Origin: Brevundimonas sp. UBA7534
GTDB lineage: Bacteria > Pseudomonadota > Alphaproteobacteria > Caulobacterales > Caulobacteraceae
Length of the DNA: 11,345 bases
Assembly: GCF_002479325.1 (NCBI RefSeq)
Contig: NZ_DLMO01000006.1
Span: 2,492 to 13,836 of the forward strand
Reading direction: 5' to 3'
Of the stretch, positions 1 through 7,137 are shown one piece after another. Within the stretch, counting starts at the first letter, position 1; each line of letters opens with the position of its first letter. Below the pieces are notes generated by a model. It saw only the letters and a list, made by a program, of their open reading frames with translations. It was not told the origin of the DNA and made no database searches. A program made the translations under genes and the position numbers.

Positions 1-827
1 CCCCCGTTCAGCATCCGCGCCAGCCAGTACAGCGCCGCGTCCGGGTCCGATCCGCGCACTGACTTGTGCAGGGCGGAAATCAGATTGTAGTGCTCCTCGC
101 GACTCTTGTCGTAGGCGGGCGCCCGGCGTTGCAACACCCCCGCCAGGCCCTGAACGTCCAGCGCCTGCCCCTCCGGCAGGTCGAACAGCACTTCCGACAT
201 GGTCAGCAGATAGCGCCCGTCCCCGTCGGCCAGGGCCAGCATCGCCTGGCGCGCCTCGTCGGTCAGCGGCAGGTCGCGCTCCATGTGCGCCTCGGCGCGT
301 CGCAGAAGCTGGTCCAGGGCGGCGTCGTCCAGCCGCTTCAACACATAGACCTGACTGCGGGACAGCAGGGCGCCGTTCAGTTCGAAGCTGGGATTCTCGG
401 TCGTGGCGCCGACCAGGGTCACGACCCCCGCCTCCACGAAGGGCAGAAATCCGTCCTGCTGGGCGCGGTTGAACCGATGGATCTCGTCGACGAACAACAG
501 GGTCGACTGGCCGGCCGCGCGCCGCATCCGCGCCGCCTCGAACGCCTTCTTCAGGTCCGCGACGCCCGAGAAGACGGCGCTGATCGCCTGGTATTCATAG
601 CCCGCGGCCTTGGCCAGCAGCCGCGCGATCGTCGTCTTGCCCGTACCTGGCGGCCCCCAAAGGATCATGGAGCCCAGGCGACCCGCTTCGATCATGCGTC
701 GGATCGGCCCGCCGTCGCCCAGCAGGTGATCCTGTCCGACCACCTCCTCCAGCGACGCCGGACGCAGACGGTCCGCCAGGGGGGCGTCGGGCGGATGGAT
801 GCCAGAGGCTTCGAACAGATCGCTCAT
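1..827 (-). CDS. rarA: RarA/MgsA replication-associated recombination AAA+ ATPase, 5' part (C-terminus outside window)
   Basis: About 275 N-terminal residues are present; the frame is open to the left edge, and the family is usually around 430-450 aa. Visible AAA+ motifs are Walker A GPPGTGKT (residues 58-65), Walker B LFVDEIHRF (111-119) and sensor-1 GATTENPS (140-147). The family-typical HYNLISALHKSVRGSDPDA segment starts near residue 246 and leads into the tetramerisation domain. RarA acts on stalled replication forks and at SSB-coated single-stranded DNA; this is family knowledge. The start at 827 gives the usual short N-terminus before the clamp-loader-like ATPase. No strong Shine-Dalgarno is seen. 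The gene lies 69 bp downstream of the protease gene on the same strand, so co-transcription is likely. Confidence 0.95.
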   Translation of the reverse strand, partial: MSDLFEASGIHPPDAPLADRLRPASLEEVVGQDHLLGDGGPIRRMIEAGRLGSMILWGPPGTGKTTIARLLAKAAGYEYQAISAVFSGVADLKKAFEAARMRRAAGQSTLLFVDEIHRFNRAQQDGFLPFVEAGVVTLVGATTENPSFELNGALLSRSQVYVLKRLDDAALDQLLRRAEAHMERDLPLTDEARQAMLALADGDGRYLLTMSEVLFDLPEGQALDVQGLAGVLQRRAPAYDKSREEHYNLISALHKSVRGSDPDAALYWLARMLNG

Positions 828-896
828 TCGGGCTCGCTCTTGAGGAAGCGATCCATGTAGTCGTTCGCCCTCTTCTTTTCACGCGCTTGGCGTCGC

Positions 897-2303
<1,407 letters not shown>

Positions 2304-2368
2304 GAGGCTTGAAGCGCCGCCATACCGCACCGTCTTTCGGGCCGGATCATGACGACGCCGGGATTCCA

Positions 2369-2393
2369 AACGACCTTGGCGGCGCGCCGTTCC
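2369..2393 (-). promoter_or_regulatory. Sigma-EcfG-type (general stress response) promoter of the DegP-like gene
   Basis: On the minus strand the sequence reads GGAAC (2393-2389), sixteen bases, then CGTT (2372-2369). This matches the alphaproteobacterial general stress response consensus GGAAC-N16/17-CGTT exactly. It sits in the 106-bp gap between the J-domain gene and the protease gene and points at the protease. The predicted transcription start near 2361 gives a 5' leader of about 60 nt to the ATG at 2303. A stress promoter on an envelope protease makes biological sense. No expression data are available here. Confidence 0.65.
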
Positions 2394-2409
2394 GATTCCG
2401 CCGAGCGGC

Positions 2410-2829
2410 TCATCGCCGCCGCAGCAGCCGGTCGCGTGCGGCGTTGACTCTCGCCGCCAGGCCCTCGGTTCCGCCCTGGTCGGGGTGCGCGCGCGTCATG
2501 ACCCGCTTCCAGGCCGTTCGGATTTCCGTGTCGGACGCGCCTTTCGACACGCCCAGCACCGCCCGGGCGTCGGCCTCGCTCATCGGTTCGGATCGAACCT
2601 GCGGCCGCGCGCGAGAGCACCAGGCCAGGTACAGCCCTGCTCCGGCCAGGGCGCCCGCCGCCAGCCAGGCGCCGCGAAACGCCGCCAGCGCCCCGCCGGC
2701 CAGAAGCACCGCCCCCAGCAGCGTCGCCGTCACGCGCCAATGGCCCCGCCCGCGCCGCTCGGTCTGGCGTCCCAGTCGCACCAGGGCCCAGACGGCGATC
2801 GCCGCCAGCGCCAGGCCGATCAGCATCAT
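2410..2829 (-). CDS. Membrane-anchored J-domain (DnaJ-like, TIM14-type) protein
   Basis: This 139-aa protein has a hydrophobic helix at residues 2-18, a basic linker, further hydrophobic stretches at about 34-50 and 54-70, and a C-terminal J domain (about 83-139). The HPD motif that stimulates Hsp70 ATPase is at residues 115-117, inside MTRAHPDQGG. The membrane-plus-C-terminal-J arrangement resembles TIM14/Pam18-type proteins, not full DnaJ; there is no G/F region or zinc domain. It starts 11 nt after the mipZ stop, so it is almost surely in the mipZ transcript. A GAGG lies close to the first of two consecutive ATGs (2829 and 2826), and the second has the better spacing. Its client is unknown. 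Confidence 0.85.
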   Translation of the reverse strand: MMLIGLALAAIAVWALVRLGRQTERRGRGHWRVTATLLGAVLLAGGALAAFRGAWLAAGALAGAGLYLAWCSRARPQVRSEPMSEADARAVLGVSKGASDTEIRTAWKRVMTRAHPDQGGTEGLAARVNAARDRLLRRR

Positions 2830-2840
2830 GCCTCAGTCTT

Positions 2841-3683
2841 TCAGGCGGCCACGTCCAGCGGCTGGTCGCTCAGCGCCTGCTCCAGGCCCATCGCCTTCAT
2901 CAGGTTGCGCATTTCCTGGCGCGCCGCAACGTGGGCCAGCGACACGGCCACGGGCCGCACCTCGTTGGACAGGTCCGCCACCGTCAGGCCGAAGGGGAAC
3001 AGCTCGCGATAGATGACCCGGTCGCGCAGGCCCGGTCCGACCCGGAAGCCGACCCGCTTGGCCAGCTTGGTCATCCGCTCTTCCAGGCGTTTGCGGTTGC
3101 GCGCCTCGGCCACCTGCAGTCGGTTGGTGACCACCAGCCAGTCGATGGTCGCATGGCGGCCCTGGGCGATGGCGCGATGCTTGCGCGCTTCCCAGACGCT
3201 CTCGGAATAGATCGACGGCTTCAGCAGCTCCAGCGACACCGGATCCACCTCGCCCAGCAGGTCGAAGTCGACGAAGCTGTCGTTCATCGGCGTCACGATC
3301 TGGTCGGCGCGGGCGTGGGCGGCGTTGGATACGGCGGTGTCGCCGCCGGGCGTGTCGATCAGGATGCAGTCGACCCCGGCCGCGGCGGCCTCGTCGAAGG
3401 CGCGATCGAACGCCGCGATCTGGTCCTCGACCGGCGCCTTGGCCAGCGCCTTGCCGTCGCCCATGTCCGGGATCATCGGCTGGGGCAGGTCATGGCCGTT
3501 GGCGGTCAGCCAGCTGGCGCGGTTGGTGAAGAAGCGCTGCATCGACCGCTGGCGCAGGTCCAGGTCGATGATCGCCACGCTGCGGCCGGCGTGCAGCAGG
3601 CCCGTGACGATGTGGATGGCCAGGGTGGACTTGCCCGCCCCGCCCTTTTCGTTGCCGAGGACGATCACATGCGGTTGCGTCAT
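2841..3683 (-). CDS. mipZ: MipZ, ParA-like ATPase that positions the division plane
   Basis: This 280-aa protein closely follows Caulobacter MipZ as I remember it. MipZ binds ParB near the replication origins, forms bipolar gradients and inhibits FtsZ polymerisation away from midcell. The deviant Walker A motif GNEKGGAGKST spans residues 10-20, with signature Lys13 and catalytic-site Lys18. Walker A' is DLDLRQR (40-46) and Walker B is LIDTPGGD (about 108-115). The segments TPMNDSFVDFDLLG and FRVGPGLRDRVIYRELFPFG are strongly MipZ-like and separate it from chromosomal ParA. It is the first gene of a probable mipZ-J-protein operon. The promoter region carries two GANTC sites and a CtrA-like box. 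Confidence 0.97.
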   Translation of the reverse strand: MTQPHVIVLGNEKGGAGKSTLAIHIVTGLLHAGRSVAIIDLDLRQRSMQRFFTNRASWLTANGHDLPQPMIPDMGDGKALAKAPVEDQIAAFDRAFDEAAAAGVDCILIDTPGGDTAVSNAAHARADQIVTPMNDSFVDFDLLGEVDPVSLELLKPSIYSESVWEARKHRAIAQGRHATIDWLVVTNRLQVAEARNRKRLEERMTKLAKRVGFRVGPGLRDRVIYRELFPFGLTVADLSNEVRPVAVSLAHVAARQEMRNLMKAMGLEQALSDQPLDVAA

Positions 3684-3738
3684 GAAGGCAGCCTCTACGG
3701 ACGGCCGAACGACTCACGTTCGACCTGGGGAGACCGCT

Positions 3739-3778
3739 AGAGTCGGTCCCCGCGCCCGAAACGTCAACGACCCGTTAA
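3739..3778 (-). promoter_or_regulatory. Putative mipZ promoter with CtrA-like box and GANTC (CcrM) site
   Basis: On the minus strand, TTGACG (3767-3762) is followed after 17 bp by GACTCT (3744-3739) as a weak -10. The -10 contains a GANTC site (3740-3744), the CcrM methylation sequence; a second GANTC is at 3711-3715. TTAA-N7-TTGAC (3778-3763) overlaps the -35 and differs by one base from the CtrA consensus TTAA-N7-TTAAC. Caulobacter mipZ is known to respond to CcrM methylation and GcrA. An interrupted inverted repeat (3727-3752) covers the -10. The elements are seen directly; their function is inferred. Confidence 0.5.
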
Positions 3779-3792
3779 TCTCCGCCTGTGGA

Positions 3793-4419
3793 TCAGCCGG
3801 CGCGTCGGCACCAGGGATCGTTCACCCCGGCGGCGCGGCACACCTCGGCGGCGGACCGTCCAGGGGCGACCTCGACCTTCAGCCGCGTCAGGGTCCGCTC
3901 CCCCACAGAGACGGTCTCGAAGCGCGGGCTCAGTCCCGCCATCGCCGGATCACCGCCCCGCCTCGCCCATGCGGCCCGCGCCGCCGTTTCACTGGCGTAG
4001 GCCCCCAGCTGGATCACCCTGATCGGGTTGGCCGGCGGGGTCTGGCCGGACGGTTCGGACGGCGCGCGATCCGCCTCGGGCCTAAGCGTCGGGGCCGATG
4101 TCGCCTCGACCACGGGCTCGACCGCGCGCGTGGCGATCACCCGCAGGCCGGTCTGGGCGTCGCGGGCGTCCCACATGTCGTGCGGGTCCATCACCGCCAC
4201 CTTGACCGGGCTGAACGCGGCCGGACGCAGGCCCCTCTCGGCGCTGGGCGCGCGGGCCGATCCGTTGGGCTTCAGCGGCACGTCTATGGCCGCCACATGA
4301 TCCGCCAGCGCCTCGAACCGCCCCTGCCCCTGATCTTGGGAGCCGCAACCGGCCGTCATCAGCGCCAGGCTGGCGACAGCGGCGATCAGAACTGGACGGG
4401 TCGCTTCTGCGGGCGTCAT
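3793..4419 (-). CDS. SPOR-domain lipoprotein
   Basis: This 208-aa protein has a hydrophobic signal (residues 9-24) ending in TAGC with lipobox Cys25. A variable, Pro/Ala-rich linker follows, then a C-terminal SPOR domain (about 133-205) beginning IRVIQLGAYASETAARAAW. SPOR domains bind denuded peptidoglycan glycan strands, often at the septum, so an envelope or division role next to mipZ is plausible but unproven. Residues 65-100 (FSPVKVAVMDPHDMWDARD) are not recognised. The ATG at 4419 has no clear Shine-Dalgarno. It is divergent from panC with a 75-bp shared upstream region, and its stop is about 110 bp before mipZ. Confidence 0.85.
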   Translation of the reverse strand: MTPAEATRPVLIAAVASLALMTAGCGSQDQGQGRFEALADHVAAIDVPLKPNGSARAPSAERGLRPAAFSPVKVAVMDPHDMWDARDAQTGLRVIATRAVEPVVEATSAPTLRPEADRAPSEPSGQTPPANPIRVIQLGAYASETAARAAWARRGGDPAMAGLSPRFETVSVGERTLTRLKVEVAPGRSAAEVCRAAGVNDPWCRRAG

Positions 4420-4494
4420 AACCGCGACCCTAGCCGCCAGCCTTTGAGGTCTGGTTCAGAAACAGCCTTAAGCCGAAAGGTTAACCGCTCCGCC

Positions 4495-5355
4495 ATGACC
4501 GACGCCTCCCCCCTCTCCGTGGTCCGTACCGTCGCGGACCTGCGCGCCGTCGTCGGCGACTGGAAGCGACAAGGCCTGAAGGTGGCGCTGGTTCCCACAA
4601 TGGGCGCCCTGCACGAGGGTCACCTGACCCTGGTGCGCGAGGCGGGTCGGCGCGCCGACCGCGTCGTGGCCTCCAACTTCGTCAATCCGACCCAGTTCGC
4701 CGCGCATGAGGACCTGGGCCGCTATCCCCGCCAGCAGGAAGAGGACGCCCGCCTGTTGGCCGGCGCCGGCTGCCACCTGATGTTCGCGCCGACGGTTCAG
4801 GAGATGTATCCCGACGGCTTCGCCACCTCCGTCGCGGTTGCGGGTCCGGCGCTGGAGCTGGAGGGCGCCTTTCGCCCGGCCATGTTCGGGGGCGTGGCCC
4901 TGGTCGTGACCAAGCTGTTCAACCAGGTCCAGCCCGACGTCGCCGTCTTCGGCGAGAAGGACTATCAGCAGTTGGTGGTGATCCGGCGCTTTACCCGCGA
5001 CCTGGACCTGCCGATCCAGATCGTCGGCGCGCCCACCGAGCGCGATGGCTGGGGCCTGGCCCTGTCCTCGCGCAACGCCTACCTGTCGGAAAGCGAACTG
5101 GAGATCGCCCGTCGCCTCAACGGCGTGCTGGCCGAGGCGGGCGTCATGGCCGGGTCCGGCCGTCCTCTCGCCGAAGTGGAGAAGACGGCCGCAGAGGCGC
5201 TTGTCGCGGCCGGGTTCGACCGCGTGGACTATGTCGCCGTTCGCCGCGCCGACGATCTGTCGCCGTTCGAGGTCGACGTGGCCGGAGGCCCCGGCCGCAT
5301 CCTGGCCGCCGCCTGGCTGGGCCAGACGCGGCTGATCGACAATATGGCCGTCTGA
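4495..5355 (+). CDS. panC: Pantothenate synthetase (pantoate-beta-alanine ligase)
   Basis: PanC joins pantoate and beta-alanine using ATP to make pantothenate, the coenzyme A precursor, in the cytosol. The 286-aa length is normal. Visible signatures are VPTMGALHEGHLTL with the HxGH nucleotide-binding histidines 40 and 43, NFVNPTQF (61-68), RPAMFGGVALVVTKLFN (127-143), FGEKDYQQL (152-160) and the SSRNAYLS loop (191-198). The ATG at 4495 gives the standard N-terminus (VVRTVADLRAVV). The same frame is open far upstream to about 3325, but that extension has no family similarity. panB and panD are not in the window, so the gene is isolated. It converges on chorismate mutase with only 4 bp between the stops and no terminator visible. 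Confidence 0.97.
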   Translation: MTDASPLSVVRTVADLRAVVGDWKRQGLKVALVPTMGALHEGHLTLVREAGRRADRVVASNFVNPTQFAAHEDLGRYPRQQEEDARLLAGAGCHLMFAPTVQEMYPDGFATSVAVAGPALELEGAFRPAMFGGVALVVTKLFNQVQPDVAVFGEKDYQQLVVIRRFTRDLDLPIQIVGAPTERDGWGLALSSRNAYLSESELEIARRLNGVLAEAGVMAGSGRPLAEVEKTAAEALVAAGFDRVDYVAVRRADDLSPFEVDVAGGPGRILAAAWLGQTRLIDNMAV

Positions 5356-5359
5356 ACGA

Positions 5360-6073
5360 TCAGCCGATCGCGCCCACGCAGCCTTCGGCCTCGCCGGGCG
5401 TCAGGTCGGCGTCGGTCAGGGCGATGGTCCAGCCGTGGTGGGTGTTCAGCCCCCAACGACGCGCGCCGCCGCCGTCGCCCGCGTCGCCGCCGGCGGTGAC
5501 GATGACACGGCGGCCCTTGGGCAGCGCCGGCGGATCGATCTTGCCCACGGCCAGGGAGGTCGGCGTTTCGCCGCCATAGCCGTCGAACACGCTCAGCATC
5601 GACCACTCGCGACGCAGGCCCATCCACCAGGCGTCTTCCGTGTTGACGGCCAGGACGGCGATCCCGTGGCCCTCGGCGGCGAAAGCCAGGGCCTTCTGCG
5701 GATCGCGCACCATCTTGATGTCCGCCGCCGCGCCGAAGCGCAGGCGTGCGCCGTCATAGGCGCGGGTCGGTTCGATGGGGGCCCAGACCTGGACCTGCAG
5801 GCGGCCCTGCCGCGCCAGGCCCCAGCCGACGATTTCGCGCCACAGATGTTCGACCGCCTCTGCGTTCTCGGGCTGGGCTTTGGCCAGCATTCGCGAAAGC
5901 ACCGTCTGTTCGCGATCGGGGCGCAGCTTGGTGTGGGGGCCGGTCGGCGCGTCCTTGGCGCGGCCCACCGTGGCGGCGACCGCCAGGCGATGTTCGAACA
6001 ACGCCAGGATCTGATCGTCGATGCTGTCGATTTCGGCGCGCAGAGCGGCCAGGGCGGTCTGTTCGGGGGTCAT
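5360..6073 (-). CDS. Chorismate mutase (AroQ class) with an extra C-terminal domain
   Basis: This enzyme converts chorismate to prephenate, the branch-point step for Phe and Tyr. The N-terminal ~90 residues form an AroQ domain. Arg12, Arg29, Lys40, Arg53 and Glu54 line up with E. coli Arg11, Arg28, Lys39, Arg51 and Glu52. Residues ~95-237 form a second domain (WAPIEPTRAYDG, HGIAVLAVNTEDAWW, RRVIVTAGGD) that I cannot assign; it may be regulatory. The ATG at 6073 is preferred because GAGGA (6085-6081) is well spaced before it. The longer GTG start at 6127 abuts the attenuator U-tract and lacks a ribosome binding site. It lies downstream of a Phe/Tyr-rich leader peptide and the prephenate dehydratase gene. 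Confidence 0.88.
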   Translation of the reverse strand: MTPEQTALAALRAEIDSIDDQILALFEHRLAVAATVGRAKDAPTGPHTKLRPDREQTVLSRMLAKAQPENAEAVEHLWREIVGWGLARQGRLQVQVWAPIEPTRAYDGARLRFGAAADIKMVRDPQKALAFAAEGHGIAVLAVNTEDAWWMGLRREWSMLSVFDGYGGETPTSLAVGKIDPPALPKGRRVIVTAGGDAGDGGGARRWGLNTHHGWTIALTDADLTPGEAEGCVGAIG

Positions 6074-6129
6074 TGCGGCGTCCTCAGGCCAGACCTGGCG
6101 GACGGCGGCGGAAAGGGATTGGGTCACGG

Positions 6130-6242
6130 AAAAAGTCTTTCGGCGGAATGGAATTTCGATATGCGGGCAGGCCGCCGCTCGGGTCAGGAGCGGTCGCCGG
6201 CGAGGCTGTCAGGAGCGAGGAAAGCCCGACGCCTCAGCCGGC
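6130..6242 (-). promoter_or_regulatory. Candidate Phe/Tyr attenuator: overlapping alternative hairpins before the chorismate mutase gene
   Basis: Three alternative pairings follow the leader peptide. Pairing A joins GCCGGC (6242-6237) and GAGGC (6235-6231) with GCCTC (6206-6202) and GCCGGC (6201-6196): 11 bp with one bulged U, and the 5' arm includes the leader stop codon. Pairing B joins GCCG (6201-6198) and CCGCTC (6193-6188) with GAGCGG (6180-6175) and CGGC (6174-6171). Pairing C joins CGGCGG (6177-6172) with CCGCCG (6146-6141), with UUUUU at 6134-6130. A and B share bases, as do B and C, so each excludes the next. Which one terminates is unresolved: the U-tract is 6 nt past stem C, and a simple A-permits-C model gives the wrong polarity. 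Rho or translational control is possible. Confidence 0.55.
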
Positions 6243-6329
6243 GTATCGAAAGCCGTAAAAGCCGAAATAATAGCCGGCAGCCGCGCGCGAACGGGCAAAG
6301 GATACAGCAAGGGCGCGCGAGCGGGACAT
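6234..6329 (-). CDS. Phe/Tyr-rich leader peptide of the chorismate mutase gene
   Basis: This is a 31-codon frame from the ATG at 6329 to the TGA at 6236-6234. The last twelve residues are YYFGFYGFRYAG, with four Tyr and three Phe codons. This fits a ribosome-stalling leader for an operon making the common Phe/Tyr precursor, comparable in principle to pheA leaders of enterobacteria. The first 19 residues are Arg/Ala/Ser-rich and unremarkable. The ribosome binding site is weak (a GGA about 5 nt before the ATG). It starts 71 nt after the prephenate dehydratase stop and ends 160 nt before the chorismate mutase ATG. It is too short for ordinary gene callers. The codon cluster is seen directly; its sensing role is inferred. 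Confidence 0.72.
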   Translation of the reverse strand: MSRSRALAVSFARSRAAAGYYFGFYGFRYAG

Positions 6330-6348
6330 GGGTCCGTGTCCGGTTGAG

Positions 6349-6366
6349 CGGATCGAAGGCGATCCG
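6349..6366. repeat. Perfect 7-bp inverted repeat between prephenate dehydratase and the leader peptide
   Basis: CGGATCG and CGATCCG are separated by four bases. The repeat lies 35 bp downstream of the prephenate dehydratase stop and 20 bp upstream of the leader peptide start. No T-run follows on either strand, so it is a poor intrinsic terminator. It may be an operator, an mRNA-stabilising hairpin or part of a promoter region. Confidence 0.5.
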
Positions 6367-6400
6367 AGGCCGCCTTAAGACACGCAAAGACCGTGCGCCG

Positions 6401-6976
6401 TCAACCCGCTTCGGCGCTCAGCAGGACGAAACGCGTTCGGTTATCGCCGGAATCCTGTAAATCGTTGCGCAGAATCGACAGACCATAAACTTCGGCGGCG
6501 TTGCGGGGGGCGATGGCGGCCTGGGTCGGATCGCCCGCCTCGGCGACATCGCGGGCCGCTCCGGCGGTGTCGAAATGCTCGACCACGTTCAGCTTCATCC
6601 CCTTTAGCGTCTGCTCGCACTGAGCCAGGGCGATCGGGTGGCTCAAGACCCGGCGCAGGTCGTGAATGCGCGCGCCTTCCAGCCCCATCAGCGCGTGTCG
6701 GATCGGCCGCCACGCCTCGGCGACCACCCGCAGGCCGGATTCGCGCACCAGGGTCGCCGCCGGTTCCACCGCGCCGATCGAGGAGTTCTCGACCGGAATC
6801 AGGGCGCAGTCGCAATCGCCTGACGCCAGCGCGTCGATCGCCGCCTGGAAGGTCTCGAACGCCACCGCCTCGTCCCACGGACGCAGCGCCGTGCAGGCCT
6901 CGTGGCTGAAGGCCCCCGGCGCGCCCTGATAGGCCACGCGGCCGGGCTTCTCATGTTGATTGGCAGGCGTTTCCAT
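6401..6976 (-). CDS. pheA: Prephenate dehydratase, catalytic domain only (no ACT domain)
   Basis: This enzyme converts prephenate to phenylpyruvate, committing carbon to phenylalanine. The 191 residues from the ATG at 6976 cover the full catalytic domain: VAYQGAPGAFSHEA (15-28), PVENSSIGAV, SHPIALAQCEQTL, DTAGAA, APRNAAEVYGL and the catalytic NRTRFVLL motif near the C-terminus. The stop comes five residues after that motif, whereas most bacterial enzymes continue with a Phe-binding ACT domain of about 80 aa (total about 280). No ACT-like sequence is seen in any frame of the next 400 bases, so a simple frameshift is unlikely. GGGAG about 8 nt before 6976 favours this start over the ATG at 7009. 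The symbol is by function; the mutase is a separate gene here. Confidence 0.9.
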   Translation of the reverse strand: METPANQHEKPGRVAYQGAPGAFSHEACTALRPWDEAVAFETFQAAIDALASGDCDCALIPVENSSIGAVEPAATLVRESGLRVVAEAWRPIRHALMGLEGARIHDLRRVLSHPIALAQCEQTLKGMKLNVVEHFDTAGAARDVAEAGDPTQAAIAPRNAAEVYGLSILRNDLQDSGDNRTRFVLLSAEAG

Positions 6977-7021
6977 ATCCGTCACTCCCGGCTTTCGCCG
7001 CGAGCCCATCCTTGAGCGTGG

Positions 7022-7050
7022 CAGGCAGAAGAAGCGGCCTCCATGGCCGC
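7022..7050 (-). terminator. Possible weak intrinsic terminator after the DAHP synthase gene
   Basis: On the minus strand GCGGCC (7050-7045) pairs with GGCCGC (7039-7034) around a 5-base loop, followed by TTCTTCTG. The stem is strong but the T-run is broken by C residues. It lies about 90 bp after the DAHP synthase stop and before the prephenate dehydratase start, so it may separate the two genes. A CATGGCCGC element is repeated next to it (about 7042-7061). Confidence 0.35.
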
Positions 7051-7137
7051 CTCATGGCCGCATTTTCACGTATCTGGGGCGCCGCTGCCGTTCACCACAA
7101 GAGCGATGAAAGACACGCTCGACCGGAACGAGCCCGA

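Noticed and set aside
66..860. A 264-codon plus-strand reading frame
   Set aside because: It is the antisense of rarA, which has clear AAA+ motifs.
4471..4487. TTAA-N9-TTAA before panC as a CtrA box
   Set aside because: CtrA sites need a 7-bp spacer; 9 bp puts the half-sites out of register.
3325..4494. A long in-frame extension upstream of panC
   Set aside because: It covers mipZ and the SPOR gene on the opposite strand and adds nothing resembling PanC.
6182..6216. Direct repeat GTCAGGAGCG occurring twice
   Set aside because: It lies in the attenuator hairpins and is explained by their arm and loop sequence; two copies are too few to suggest a repeat array.
5435..6460. A 341-codon plus-strand reading frame over the chorismate mutase gene and the attenuator
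   Set aside because: It is antisense to a gene with conserved catalytic residues and has no recognisable motif.
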